Shown here one piece after another: positions 11,318 through 26,413 of a stretch of 64,000 nt of DNA. How positions within the stretch are numbered: position 1 is the first letter of the stretch; every line of letters starts with the position of its first letter. Under the pieces are notes generated by a model, which made no database searches, had not been told where the DNA came from, and saw nothing but the letters and a program-made list of their open reading frames with translations. Source of the DNA: Diphasiastrum complanatum (taxonomy: Eukaryota; Streptophyta; Lycopodiopsida; Lycopodiales; Lycopodiaceae); NCBI GenBank assembly GCA_029204225.1, contig CM055109.1, positions 41,832,544 to 41,896,543 of the forward strand. Direction: 5' to 3'. The translations under genes were made by a program, and so were the position numbers.

Positions 11318-14300
11318 AAACTCAAGCAAGCCAACATTACCAATGAGAAGGAAGACACTATTGCAAGTGATGGACATGGATCTCTTATGGTCTCTAGTTT
11401 CTCATCTACTCCTTTCAAGAAGGTCGGCCTATGGTATATTGATAGTGGAGCCTCTTCACATATGTGTAGCTCCAAGGACTCTTTCTCTTCTATTGCACCT
11501 TATGGTGGAGTCAAGAAATCAATATACACTGCAAATGATTTTGAATGTCCTATTGAAGGCATAGGGAACATTCCCTTGAGGCTTGCATCCTCTAAAGTTC
11601 TTTCTCTCTCTAAAGTTCTTTATGTACCTAAGCTTACTAAGAATCTTATTAGTGTTGGCCAATTGCTTGATAATGGCCTTGATGTAAAATTCAATGTTGA
11701 TACTTGCACTATCAAGAAGAATGATGAGATACTTGCATTAGGATCTACATTTGGAGGCATCTATAAACTAGATCCAAATGAGTATGTGAATTCTTGTAAT
11801 GTTGCTCTTGTGAACAAGCTCTCTATGGAGGAATTATGGCATAGGAGGTTGGGACATCCCAACTACAAATCCATGCTCTCTATGATCAAAGAAGCCAAAG
11901 CTATTGCATTGCCAAAGTCATTCTCCAAGAAGATCAAGCCTTGTGAGGCTTGTGCTATTTCTAAATCTCACAAAAAGCCATTTACAAGATCTTCTATCAA
12001 AAGCAAGCATCCTTTGGAGTTAATCCACTCGGATGTGCATTTCTCATCAACTACAAGCAAGGGAGGAGCCACTTGTTTTGTTACTTTCATTGATGATTTC
12101 ACAAGATTCACTTGGATAAATCGTCTTGCTTCTAAATCTATGGTGTTTGATCATTTCCTTATATTCAAAGCTTATGTAGAGAAGCAATTCTCATTCAAGA
12201 TTAAAGCTCTTAGAAGTGATGGAGGTGGTGAATATATCTCCAATAAATTTTGATGATTTTTGTGAGCTTGAAGGCATCAAAAGAGAGTTCTCTTGTGCCT
12301 ACTCTCCATCTCAAAATGGAGTGGCCGAGAGAAAGAATAGATCTCTATGTGAATGTGCAAAATCTATGAGAATTGAGGCATCTTTGCCCAAAGATTTTTG
12401 GGGAGAAGCCATTAATTGTGCAAATTATCTTTGCAATAGGCTCCCACATATAGCTCTTGGAGGAAAGTCACCATATAAAATCCTATATTTGAAGAAGCCT
12501 AAGGTTGATCACCTTAGAGTTTTTGGATGCATATGCTTTGTCCATATTCCCTTGGAAACAAGGAAGAAGGAAGATCCTAATGCATGCAAAGGGATCTTGT
12601 TGGATACTCATCCATCAAGAAGGCCTATACAGTCCTTATACTCTCTACTTCTCAAGCTATTGAAAGTAGAGATGTTGTCTTTCATGAAGATCAACACTCA
12701 TCTTTTGAAGAGGCCGAGATCAAGAAGTCTATGGATGCATCGCCAATTATTGACTTTGAAGACAATCATGATGTGATGGGGTCGAGATTTGAAGAAGACT
12801 CTCCTCGGATTTTCTCACCAAGAAGATCCATGAGAGATAGATCCGAGCCTAAGAGGCTCTCATATGTTGACAAAGGCAAACAAGTGGATCTTGATTCCAC
12901 TAATTATGTTTTTTATGTCTCTCATGAAGAGCCAAAGAATGTACAAGAGCCACTCAAAACCAAGGAGTGGTATGATGCCACGAAGCAAGAGTATGATGCA
13001 TTGATCACCAAAAATACTTGGGAGCTTGTGGATCCTCCATCCAACAAGAATGTGATCGGTTGCAAGTGGGTGTTTCGGATTAAGTTCATTCATGATGGTA
13101 CCATCAACAAGTATAAAGCAAGATTATGTGCTAAAAGATTTGCTCAAATCCATGGCCTTGATTATGAGGAGACCTTTGCATCCGTTGCAAAGATGGTGAC
13201 AATAAGAATTCTTATTTCTCTTGCTTGTTTCTTTAAGTGGAAGGTGTTCCAATTAGATGTATCCAATGCTTTTCTAAATGGTTATCTTGAGGAGGAGATC
13301 TATATGGAACAACCTCAAGGATTCATCAAGGATGAGTCCAAAGTGTGCTTGCTCTTCAAAAGTCTTTATGGACTCAAGCAAGCACCAAGATCATGGTATT
13401 CAAGACTTAATTCTTTTCTTATCTCACTAGGATTTACTCTTAGTGACTATGATCCTTCCATGTATCTAAAGTTTGTTGATAGCAATATTGTCATTCTTCT
13501 AATTTATGTTGATGACATTATTCTTTGTGGAAGTTGTATCAAGCTAGTTGATGAAACTAAGCTAGCACTTGGATGTGAGTTTAAAATGCAAGATCTAGGA
13601 GAGATATATTACATCCTAGGCCTAGAAATTGATTTTTATGAAAATCATGTCTTTGTATGCCAATCTAGATATGCTCACTCTATGTTGAAAAAATTCCATA
13701 TGGAAAATTCTAAGAGCATAGATACGCCAGTGGAGCAAATTGTAAAAGATCCTAATAAAGGTGATGAATGATCCTTTGAGGACATCACACTTTTTAGTAT
13801 TCTTGTAGGCTCCTTGATTTGGCTTACCATTACTAGGCCCGATCTAAGTTTTTGTGTGCACAAATTGAGTCAATTTATGCAAGATCCTAAGATCCATCAT
13901 TGGAAGATGGCCAAGAGGATTCTGAGATATGTATCTTCATCTTGTGATTATGGTCTACTTTATAAAAGTGAAGATCTATCCATTGTTGGCTACTCGGATT
14001 CGGACTTTGTAAGTGACAAGATGGATCGAAAGTCTATTAGTGCATACACTATCTTTCTTGGAGGCAATCTAATATCTTGGCTTTCCAAAAAGCAAGATAC
14101 TATATCTCTCTCTTCATGTGAGGCCGAGTACAAAGCACTCACTACAACTACCAAAGAGGTGCTTTGGATCAAGAGGTTATTAATGGAGCTAAAGTGCATC
14201 AAGGAAGATGATTTGCCAAAGATCAAGTGTGATAACATCTCGTCCAAAGCTCTTGCCAATAATCCCATATTTCATGCAAGAAGCAAGCACATAGAAGTGG

Positions 14301-14470
14301 CACACCATTTTGTGAGAGGAAAGCTTATTGGAGGAGAAATCTATTTGGAGCATGTCAACTCGTCCTCTTGTGTTGCCGATCTACTCACCAAGCCTTTGAG
14401 CAAAAGTGCTTTCATCAAGCATAGATCTAATCTTGGAGTTATATCAAGATCAATGCTTAAATCCTCATAG
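11318..14470 (+). pseudogene. Copia B protease-integrase-RT-RNase H, broken
   Basis: Protease active site DSGASSH is intact near 11440. Integrase has its HHCC finger, HSDVH, RSDGGGEY and GVAERKNRS. An extra T near 12250 shifts the frame between GGEYISNKF and DDFCELEG, at the same base as in element A. A one-base loss near 12597 and a TGA at 13769 follow. RT motifs QLDVSNAFLNG and LIYVDDIILCG and the RNase H residues (SDSDF, CEAEYKAL, CDNISS) are otherwise intact. The C-terminus (MLKSS) ends 18 bp before the 3' LTR. Confidence 0.92.
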
Positions 14471-14488
14471 ATAATTTTTTAGGAGGAG

Positions 14489-15216
14489 TGTGAAGAATTG
14501 AAAAAGATTATCTATGTTAGATATAGGGGTCTTAGGTTTTTATATCAAGCATCTAGGTGTAGGATGTTGATAGGAACAAATTTGGCATAAATGACAAATT
14601 ATGCATTTCCACTTGTAATGCCAATATTGAGCCAAAATAGAGTAAGAGGCTAAACTTGTGCCAATTAGAGTGTAGAGAAGTGTAATGCTTTTGTTTGATG
14701 AATTCTAAGAGGTCCAATAGGATTTAGAGGTGGAACCATGTGAGGTCCAATAGGAATGTGAGGTGTGCTTGAATATAGTCCAATAGAATTAAGAGGTGCA
14801 TGGATCAATGGTCCAATAGGATTAAGAGGTGACAAAGTGTGGTCCAATCATAGTTAAGCATAGTGGTAGCTCATGGATCTACTAGTATCATTGTACTCCT
14901 CGTTTTGGATCTAATTGATTTGGTGATTGTGTGGATTTTGAGTGTCATTGAATTTCTAGCTTTCTCTCTGTACCCGAGAGCTCATGATGGTTTTTTCTCT
15001 CTTTACTCGAGGAGAGCAGCATGTTTTTATTTAGAATAATTTTTTAATACTTCCCACACGTGTGAGTGAGAGTGATCGAATGCATGTAGTAGTGTGTTTT
15101 TGCCATAGGATCAAAGATAGATCTTGAATCTCAATCTAGTCTTGATCTTGGTGCATCTACACACCTTAGGAGATCAAAGTACATGTAGTGGACAATCCAC
15201 ACGTGTGAAATCAACA
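14489..15216 (+). repeat. 3' LTR of copia B
   Basis: 728 bp, TGTGAAGAATTG to AAATCAACA, preceded by purine tract AGGAGGAG. It carries the CCAAT array (14709-14850) and the CACACGTGTGAA palindrome (15198-15209). Confidence 0.95.
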
Positions 15217-15221
15217 CATTC

Positions 15222-15473
15222 CATGCAACGAGCAAGCACATCGAGATTGCTCATCATTTCGTAATGGAAAAAGTGCAAGCCAAAGAGATCAAGCTCCAAC
15301 ATGTGCCATCATCAAGTTGCTTGGCTGATTTGTTAACTAAATCTTTACCTAGAGATTCATTTGTCAAGTTTAGATCTTCAATTGGAGTGATTGATAAAAG
15401 CATCATAGTTTCCAAGGCTAGATTTGAGGAGGAGTGTGAGAAATTGCCAACATTGGCAAATCTAGCCATGTAG
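15222..15473 (+). pseudogene. Copia C RNase H, right fragment
   Basis: Continues the fragment ending at 9019 in the same frame once one copy of CATTC is removed: HATSKHIEIAHHFVMEKV, CLADLLTKSLPRDSF and the C-terminus ending LANLAM. The coding end overlaps the purine tract GAGGAGGAG and runs into the LTR at 15435, as in element E. Confidence 0.85.
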
Positions 15474-16122
15474 CATATTGTATATTTTTGTGTATAATTG
15501 GATTCCACACATGCATGGCCAAACTACCATGTGGAAATACACTCCTAATGTAGGTTAGCTTGAGTAAAAAGAAGTGGTTGTGTCTATTTGGTAGAGATCC
15601 CTACTTTATAGGATATAGACCTTGATTTATGATGAGATTTGACCACCTAGCTATCTACCAAGCACGACTCTAGAAAATAGGCTAGGGTTTCATTTTAGGG
15701 CAAAAAGGATGAGTTAACCTCCTTATTACATGCTAGAAATTCACCTAACTTTACAAAGGAAGTGAGTTTTGCTATGTATTTCATGCTCCCATAGTGAGAA
15801 GATAGATTATTTTTGGAGCTCATTGGCAATCTCGAGTTTGCTCTCTCCATGTACATTGTTCTTCTGATCCAAATGAAACCAACAATTTGAGTACTTCAAA
15901 CCCTGTTCAAAATTTGTACAGCAGGCTGCTCTTCACACATGTGGGCTCAAATTTGTGTCTATGGTCTTTGATTAGGTTATCAATGCTTGTTATTTTTCAA
16001 ATTGCCAATCTAGATCAATCTTTTGATGACTAGTTTTGTGATAGATTGTTAAGCAAGTACATAATCACTCTTGTGGATCTTTGAAGATCCATTTATGATT
16101 CAAAAAGTACTGTACTTTCACA
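15435..16122 (+). repeat. 3' LTR of copia C (same family as D)
   Basis: TGTGAGAAATTGCC to ACTTTCACA, 688 bp, preceded by GAGGAGGAG. Clearly related throughout to the LTRs of elements D1 and D2 at 51762 and 57312. More diverged than those are from each other. Confidence 0.8.
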
Positions 16123-17256
16123 AATTTGAGTGCCGGCCACCACGCTTGCCATTGACAACTTTGTGCACCTTCGCGTGTATGCTTACCCCTTCGCATGCAG
16201 CATGTCCCTGGCCTTCTCGTGTCACCAGTGAACTTTTGGCCTCTTATGGGATAAGGTTTGACTTCAACAAATCTTCCTGCAGGATCCACTACAATGTTGA
16301 CTCATGAAGGTTGACGCCACTCTACCGCATTCTCTTGCTGCCATCACACTTTTCAGAACCACATCTCTTAGCCTTTTATGTGCATCTTATTGTTAATGTT
16401 GGCCTCAAGGACTCCGCCAACATTGCCCCCTTCCCAATCGTGTTGCAGGACCCACTACAACACTAGATGAGGTACATTATTTGGGGTCGACTTTATTTCG
16501 GAGCCTTATTTGTAGTTGAAAAAGCGTAGATATTTTATCGCTTACATAAAACCAACAGCTTATTAAAAAATTGTTTTCTTTTCTTGTTGTGAGGAAAGGT
16601 CTTCAAAAAGACTTGCATTCCATTGAATATGTCATTGGGGAGCATCTGTTTTCTTTTGATAGGTCAAGTGTTTGACTTGATTGCACATTTCCATTTGAAT
16701 CTTGGACATTGAAAATAAAAGTATCTTCGTAATCTGTGTGAAAGTTGTGTTGCAGGTCAAAATTAAAATTAGCAGCTTGAGGTTGATCAGAGCCACTTCG
16801 TTGTAGAACATAGACAAGGTAATTGATAATGAGTCGTTACCACGTTACATAGATCTATGAGATGTCATTGATCCAATAGAGAACTTTTTGAATGCACCTG
16901 GCCTAAGTGTTTTGTGACCATAAAAACTCTAAAAACTAAAGAATAGGAAAAGATAATAAATTTTAAAAGAAGTAAAAGGTCACTTTAGAATTTTGTCTTT
17001 TGAAAGGGCAGTCAAGAAACATCAATCAAATTAGAAAGTAAAATAAAAATAAAAAACATAAGTTTTAAGACTCGTAAAAACAATGGTTTTTTTTTGAGGG
17101 GTGAGAAAAATAAATTCGAGAGGTAAGAATCTTAAAAGCTATATTTTTTTGTAAAAGAAGGATTTGAAAGAAAAAGAAATAAAAAATTGTTTGGAATGTC
17201 AGCATGCTTTCAATGAAGGTATTGCAGGTCTCTAAGAGGGTGATTTATATGAATAG
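16123..17256. other. No recognisable feature
   Basis: About 1.1 kb. The first 340 bp are noticeably richer in GC and contain TTGCAGGACCCACTACAAC near 16442, but give no convincing protein on either strand. The rest is AT-rich with long A runs. Confidence 0.4.
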
Positions 17257-18120
17257 TGTTAAAATTGGCAAAAGCTAACTTGGTTAAATCTTGTAAATAC
17301 CATAATGACTTGTACCTATCATCATTAGACATGTGTGGAGCATGTTCCCATGTGTGAAATCTATGCTAAGCCATTTAGATAGATCATAAAGGTTGTACAT
17401 ATCATTTAATTTGGAAACTAGTGGCTAAATTGGCCAGAAACTAGTTTAGTAGTATTATGACACTTGGCACCATTCTAGTGGTAGAAAATGCTATATCACA
17501 TGGGTAGGAGTGGTCTCCCACATGTGAAATATCATATAGAAAGTTCAGATCCATTGTATATAGTTTTCATACATGTCAAAAGTCAAATCTCCTAGATTGT
17601 AGGACCTATCTCCTAATTTGTAGGAATCTAGAAGGTCAACACTAGCCACCAATGATGATGTGGCAAATTAATGGAATCTTAGCCAAAGTGGATATGGATA
17701 AGCACTATGACCCGTCTCACATGTGCCGGAAGTGGCTTAGAGAGAGAGTATGATGATTTTTGTATTTAATCTATGATGGATCCACTTTGAGAAATCAATG
17801 AGGCAAGATCTTGGTTTTGGAGGCATATCTTGAGTATTCTCATATTTGTGTTGTGATTTTATGGTTCTATTGCTTTCTAACACTTGTGTACTTCACTCTC
17901 TGCTGTAATTCCGTACATGTACTGTTCTTCACACGTGTGAAGGCAGTAGGTCTCAAGTTTAATCATTTGCTTGTTGTTCTTGCTAGATTTTTGATGGGGA
18001 ATTGATCTAATTCTAGATCTAATCATTGGTTGATTAGTAGATCATGTAATATAGCTTCCAACACTTCTTGAGGATCTGATCTAGATCCATTCTTGGTCTT
18101 TATTTCTCTGAAATTTCACA
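17257..18120 (+). repeat. Solo LTR, copia type, with AATAG duplication
   Basis: TGTTAAAATTGG to GAAATTTCACA, 864 bp, with perfect 5-bp direct repeats AATAG at 17252-17256 and 18121-18125. No internal region is present, so this is the product of LTR-LTR recombination. It holds the 14-bp palindrome TTCACACGTGTGAA at 17928-17941. Orientation is inferred from the TTTCACA end, which abuts primer sites in elements C, D and E. Confidence 0.75.
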
Positions 18121-18125
18121 AATAG

Positions 18126-21996
<3,871 letters not shown>

Positions 21997-22637
21997 TGAC
22001 AAAATTTTACTGCAAAATGAATCCCAATCAATCCTAAAAGTGATGGAAAATGCACAAATCAAAGATCTAGATCCAAACTATGAGCTAGAATCAAGATTAG
22101 TTACCAAAACTAGCTAATTAGACATTGAACACCACAATAGGCACATAGATTTGATCAAATACACTAAAGTAAAGTACATCAAGCTTCTCAGACCTGTAAA
22201 ACACTTTAGTACCTTCCAAAGCAAGTAATTAATGTATAAAATCACTCACATTAGAACTCGCCACCAAAAGACAATGTTGATAGAAGTGGAAAAACTCGAA
22301 CTCGGATCTAAGCATATTAGGGAACCTCTGAACTTTTCATACCCTAACCCTAATATCTAGCCTAATAGGTCATTGTATCCACCCTAATTTGGGTCAAGAT
22401 CTCAAGATCCAAATACAATGTAAAACATGCTATTTTTAGATCCTAGAATTTCTCTAGCCTATCCAAACACATTTTTGCCTCATTTCAAAGATGCTATCAC
22501 AATGTAATATGAGGAATGAACTTATTGAAAGACATACTATGTGATTTGGCACGTGTGGTATCTATTTACATGGCCATCTTGCCAATTACAATGCATGTGA
22601 CCAAAATTGGCCAAGCTAGAATTGTGAAATTTTAATA
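21997..22637 (-). repeat. 3' LTR of copia G2
   Basis: 641 bp, lacking about 55 bp near 22295 that the 5' LTR retains. Adjacent internal sequence is the purine tract TGTGAGGAG read on the minus strand. It contains a CACGTG motif at 22550-22555. Confidence 0.88.
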
Positions 22638-22689
22638 CTCCTCACAATCTAGCTAGATGATAACATAGCTTTACTAATTAAGCCAAGGG

Positions 22690-23125
22690 CTGATCTAAGC
22701 TTCAAAAAAGCATTCTTTTGAAGAGGCTTTGTAATATATCAGCTACGCATTCTTCACTTGAAACATGCTCCAATGAGACCTCCTTAGCTTGGACCTTTTC
22801 TCTTTCAAAGTGGTGAGCAATCTCTATGTGTTTGCTCCTTGCATGGTAGATTAGATTGGATGCTAGGTGTTGGGCTGAGATGTTGTCATTGTAGATGAGT
22901 GAAATGACATCTTATTTGATCACCTTGAGCTCCTCAAGCAACCTCTTGATCCATAGAACTTCCTTGGTTGTGGTTATTAGAGCATTGTACTCGGCCTCGG
23001 TTGATGAAAGAGAAATTGTTTCTTGTTTTTTTTATAGCCAAGAAACCACACCTTCTCCAATGAAAGTTGCAAAGGCACTTGCTGACTTTCTATCCTTCTT
23101 TTCCCCTGCAAAATCTGAATCACTA
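22690..23125 (-). pseudogene. Copia G2 RNase H, broken
   Basis: Minus-strand reading gives SDSDFAGEKKDRKSASAF, ISLSSTEAEYNAL, YNDNISAQHLASN and ARSKHIEIAHHF, the full order of copia RNase H motifs, with several stops and one frame change near the C-terminus. It is joined on its N-terminal side to the gag fragment at 23126. Confidence 0.8.
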
Positions 23126-23348
23126 GAGGCATCCAAACCTTGTTCCCCTTGCTATGAGTCTCCCAAGCCTCTTGGGCTGAGGTACATGCTCCTACTTCTT
23201 TGAGCAAATCATTTGCAACATTCATCTTAATACAATGAAGTGCAAGCTTGCACCTTCTCTTGTATTTAGTTGCTTCTTGTGGATGGATTGGCTCATCTCC
23301 CTCTCCATTATCACTAGAATCCAAAAGATAGGCACTTATGGATGCCAT
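23126..23348 (-). pseudogene. Copia G2 gag N-terminal fragment
   Basis: ATG at 23348, MASISAYLLDSSD, then a 90-bp gap relative to G1 and EPIHPQEATKYKRR to ACTSAQEAWE. The sequence then runs into RNase H, so the junction removes most of gag plus protease, integrase and RT. The leader upstream (23349-24112) has no reading frame. Confidence 0.8.
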
Positions 23349-24112
23349 CTTCAATGATAAGGAGATAGATTCAAAGAAACAAGATAGATTGTACAAGATA
23401 TGATCACTACTAGATATCCCACTCTCTGATTTCTCAACAAGATCTAATGTGATCTTGAGCTTGATCTATCTTCAAGATCCAAACTAGATACAAACTTACT
23501 ATAGATTTGATCAAACAAGTCTCCTCCTCGATCTCAACTTCACAAGAAGTGTGAATCCACCTATATTAAACCAAAAGCACTTTATAACACACAAATGTCT
23601 TACAAATAAAGCCTCTTAAATTCAGGTTGAATCACATTGACATATTCAATCACAAACCTATCCAAAATTGAGTAGAATAGAAACACAATTTTCACTAGTT
23701 TTGCATTTCTAGATGAAAACTCATCAAAACACTTGATCTGAACCTAAAAAGTGTATTTTAGGACCTTAGAAGCCTAATAACGACCTAATTAAGCTCTCAA
23801 ATGGCTGATCCAAACTTCTAAAGAGTGGTGGCATTCAAATCCTTATGAAAATCTCTACTAGGAGACATGTACTCCATGATTCAGCTCATAAGAGCTTTCT
23901 AATTTGGTTTGGTTGAGTGGAAATGGGTCAATCTCGGTTCTTGTAGCTATAACTCAGCAAAAGAAGTTCCCTTTGATCTATTATCACTCAAATGAAACCA
24001 AATTTGAAGGTACAAGCACTAGATTAGCAACTAGTAGCAAGAGCAAGGCCAATACTACTCAAATCTAGGATCTAAGCTTGAGAAAATCAAATCTAAAGCT
24101 CACTTTTGATAA

Positions 24113-24125
24113 GGCTCTGATACCA
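24113..24125 (-). promoter_or_regulatory. Primer-binding site of G2 (tRNA-Met)
   Basis: TGGTATCAGAGCC on the minus strand, directly next to the LTR starting at 24126. Confidence 0.9.
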
Positions 24126-24587
24126 TGAAAAAATTTCACAGCAAAATGAATCCCAATCAATCCTAAAAGTGATGGAGGATGCACAAATAAAAGATCTAGA
24201 CCCAAACTATGACCTAGAATCAAGACTAGTTACCAAAACTAGCAAATTTGGAATTTAAATCCACATTAGGCACATAGATTTGATCAAATGAACCAAAGTA
24301 AAGTACAGAAAGCTTCTCAAAACTGTAAACAGGTTTAGTACCTTCCAAACCAAGCAATAAATTCATAAGAACACTCACATCCAATAGCTAGAACTCGCCA
24401 CCAAAACACAATGTTGATAGAAGTGGAAAAACTTGATTTTTCTTTCGAAATTTGATGGAGATCCCACCATGCATTTATACATTTCAAGCTCGAATCTGAG
24501 AATATTAGGGAACCTCTGAACTTTTCATACCCTAACCCTAATATCTAACCTAATAGGTCATTGGATCCACCCTAACTTGGGGTCAAG
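24126..24587 (-). repeat. 5' LTR of copia G2, first part
   Basis: Inner two thirds of the LTR, broken at TCAAG (24583-24587) by insertion of composite element F. It continues at 33765 to 33998; the whole is 696 bp. Confidence 0.9.
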
Positions 24588-25241
24588 TGTGAAAATTGTC
24601 AACATTTCCTAGCTAGTTTGAGGCCTAAATTGGCAATTTTTGTACATAGTTTTGGATCTAACCTTTCACACGTGTGAAAGAGACCTAGATACTTTTATTC
24701 TAGTATATATTTCATGTTGAAGAAGTCTCAAACTTCGGGACCTTCTAAATGACACTAAAATCATGTTATTTGGACATATAGGCCAAAATTGGCTATTTTA
24801 GGTTACTGGTGTCCTAAAATTGGGTCCTAAGTTCTAGAGAGAGGAGAGAGAGTCATCTCTCTCACCTATATTAGGCTGAAATTCGTGGAGAACAGGTTGG
24901 AGAAACCTTTTGTATGCTTCATTGAGATCAATAGATCATTGTCATTGTTTCTTCCTCCATTGAGAGCATTGTTGTGTGTATTGTCTTCAAGCTATTGTGT
25001 ATGATCTTAGGTGCTTTCCATAAGTGGTAGGCTGATGTATTATGGACTGTATAATGCTATTTTGGGCCGCACTTGATGTTTATGGAAGTTTCCATTTGTG
25101 ATAAATGCTTTTTGATCAAGTTCTTTGCATTCTAGGTAGCATAGAATGTGTTGCCAATTCCTAGCTTATGTAGTTTGGAGTGCAAGCATTCAAGCCAATG
25201 ATCTTGGAGTTTAGATCCACTTAGGATCTGTATTTTTCTCA
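24588..25241 (+). repeat. 5' outer LTR of copia F
   Basis: TGTGAAAATTGTC to TTTTTCTCA, 654 bp. It carries TTCACACGTGTGAA at 24665-24678 and a short GA/TC inverted repeat before the presumed promoter (CCTATATTAG near 24865). The last bases read CTCA where the other two copies have CACA. Confidence 0.93.
24665..24678 (+). promoter_or_regulatory. 14-bp G-box palindrome, F LTR
   Basis: TTCACACGTGTGAA, about 80 bp into U3. The identical 14-mer is at 30546-30559 (middle LTR), 33183-33196 (3' LTR) and 17928-17941 (the solo LTR, another family). Confidence 0.45.
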
Positions 25242-25253
25242 TGGTATCAGAGC
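25242..25253 (+). promoter_or_regulatory. Primer-binding site of F (tRNA-Met)
   Basis: TGGTATCAGAGC abuts the LTR end at 25241. Confidence 0.95.
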
Positions 25254-25794
25254 TGGTTGGCTTCTATTCATAGTAAGTATTCCATTTTTGGTGATATTTG
25301 GATGTTTGATCAAGTTCTAGCATGATTTTGCATTGCTTTGTTGATCAAATCTTACTAACCTTTGTTTTGTGAGTTGAACTTGTGGATCAAAAGCATATTT
25401 CAGGTCTATTGAAGATCAGAGGCTGAAAAGAAACTATTTTGGATCAGATCATAACACCTAATCATTTGTGATTGTGAGGCTTGTGCATATTCAATACTAA
25501 CAATGTTCTTTTCAATCCTATTGTTGACAATCTCCATTCTTGGATGAACACTCTCCTTAAGTGGATGAAACTTCTCCTTAAGTGGATGACAAATGCTCTT
25601 TTGAGTGAGTTGTAATTCTCCTAAAGGCTGAGCAAAGCTCCCATTTGGATGAAAGATCCCTTTTTTTGGGTGAACATATTGTAAGCTCCATTGTGAAGAG
25701 CATATTGTAAAGATTGTCATCAATTTTGGCATAAATTTTGGTGTACTTTGTTGAGCATGTAAGTAACTCTCCTTATGTAATTTGATTGGAGCAT

Positions 25795-26400
25795 TTGCTG
25801 GAAGGTGTTAACCATTATGCAAGTGTGTTTTCAGGTTCTTAACAGGTTGAGGAACATTCTCATGTGAAGTGATCTTAGATCTACATCTAAACACCAAGAT
25901 TTGACAAGATAGTGAAGCTAGTCTTGTGATTCACTAAGTGTGCTCATTCATTCACCTCTAAATCTTGTATTTATCACTTGCTGGAGTTTATAAACTTTTA
26001 GAAGTGTGGTTTACATGTGGTTTTACAGGTTGAATCAATATCTTAGTGTGTTGATCATATGTTGATCAAGTTTGTTCATTACTAGGTAATCTTGGCATCC
26101 TAGTTTTGGGTATTTTCTAAGAATGCAAGTAACTCTTCACACCATAACTTGATTTGGTCACTTGCTGGAAAGTTTGAGAGCTTAAGCAAGAGTGTGTTCA
26201 GGTTGGTTTGATTTTGTAATCCATTCTTAGTGTGTGCAAAGTGTTGCATGTGTTTCAATCTTCCTTTCTATGCTTGGAAACCATCTAGGTTCAAGATAGA
26301 AGTGTTTTAGGGTCCTAAATCTTCATAGATCTCTTTATCTATCATTTGTTGAGAGAAAAGTGAGTGCTAAGTGCTTTAGGACAGAACCTAAAAGTTGAAG
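25795..26400 (+). repeat. Quasi-tandem repeat in the F leader, period about 183 bp
   Basis: The phrase TTGCTGG, followed by AAGTGTG-type and CAGGTT phrases, starts at 25795, 25978 and 26162, with a weaker fourth copy (TTGTTGA) at 26346. Intervals are 183-184 bp. Sequence between the phrases is strongly diverged. Confidence 0.5.
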
Positions 26401-26413
26401 AAACATTAGAATC

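Larger units (their letters stand above)
9020..15216 (+). mobile_element. Copia element B, full length, 6.2 kb
   Basis: LTRs at 9020-9757 and 14489-15216, primer site at 9758, purine tract AGGAGGAG at 14481-14488, and 5-bp target duplication CATTC (9015-9019 and 15217-15221). The leader (about 9772-10502) has no reading frame. Gag is split by an internal inversion, and pol carries two frameshifts and one nonsense change, so it is not autonomous. The target was the RNase H domain of an older copia element, C. The LTRs differ by scattered substitutions and indels, so the insertion is not brand new. Confidence 0.95.

Noticed and set aside
25406-25732. Minus-strand 108-codon frame in the F leader
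   Set aside because: No motif, not shared with other leaders, and opposite to the element's transcript.
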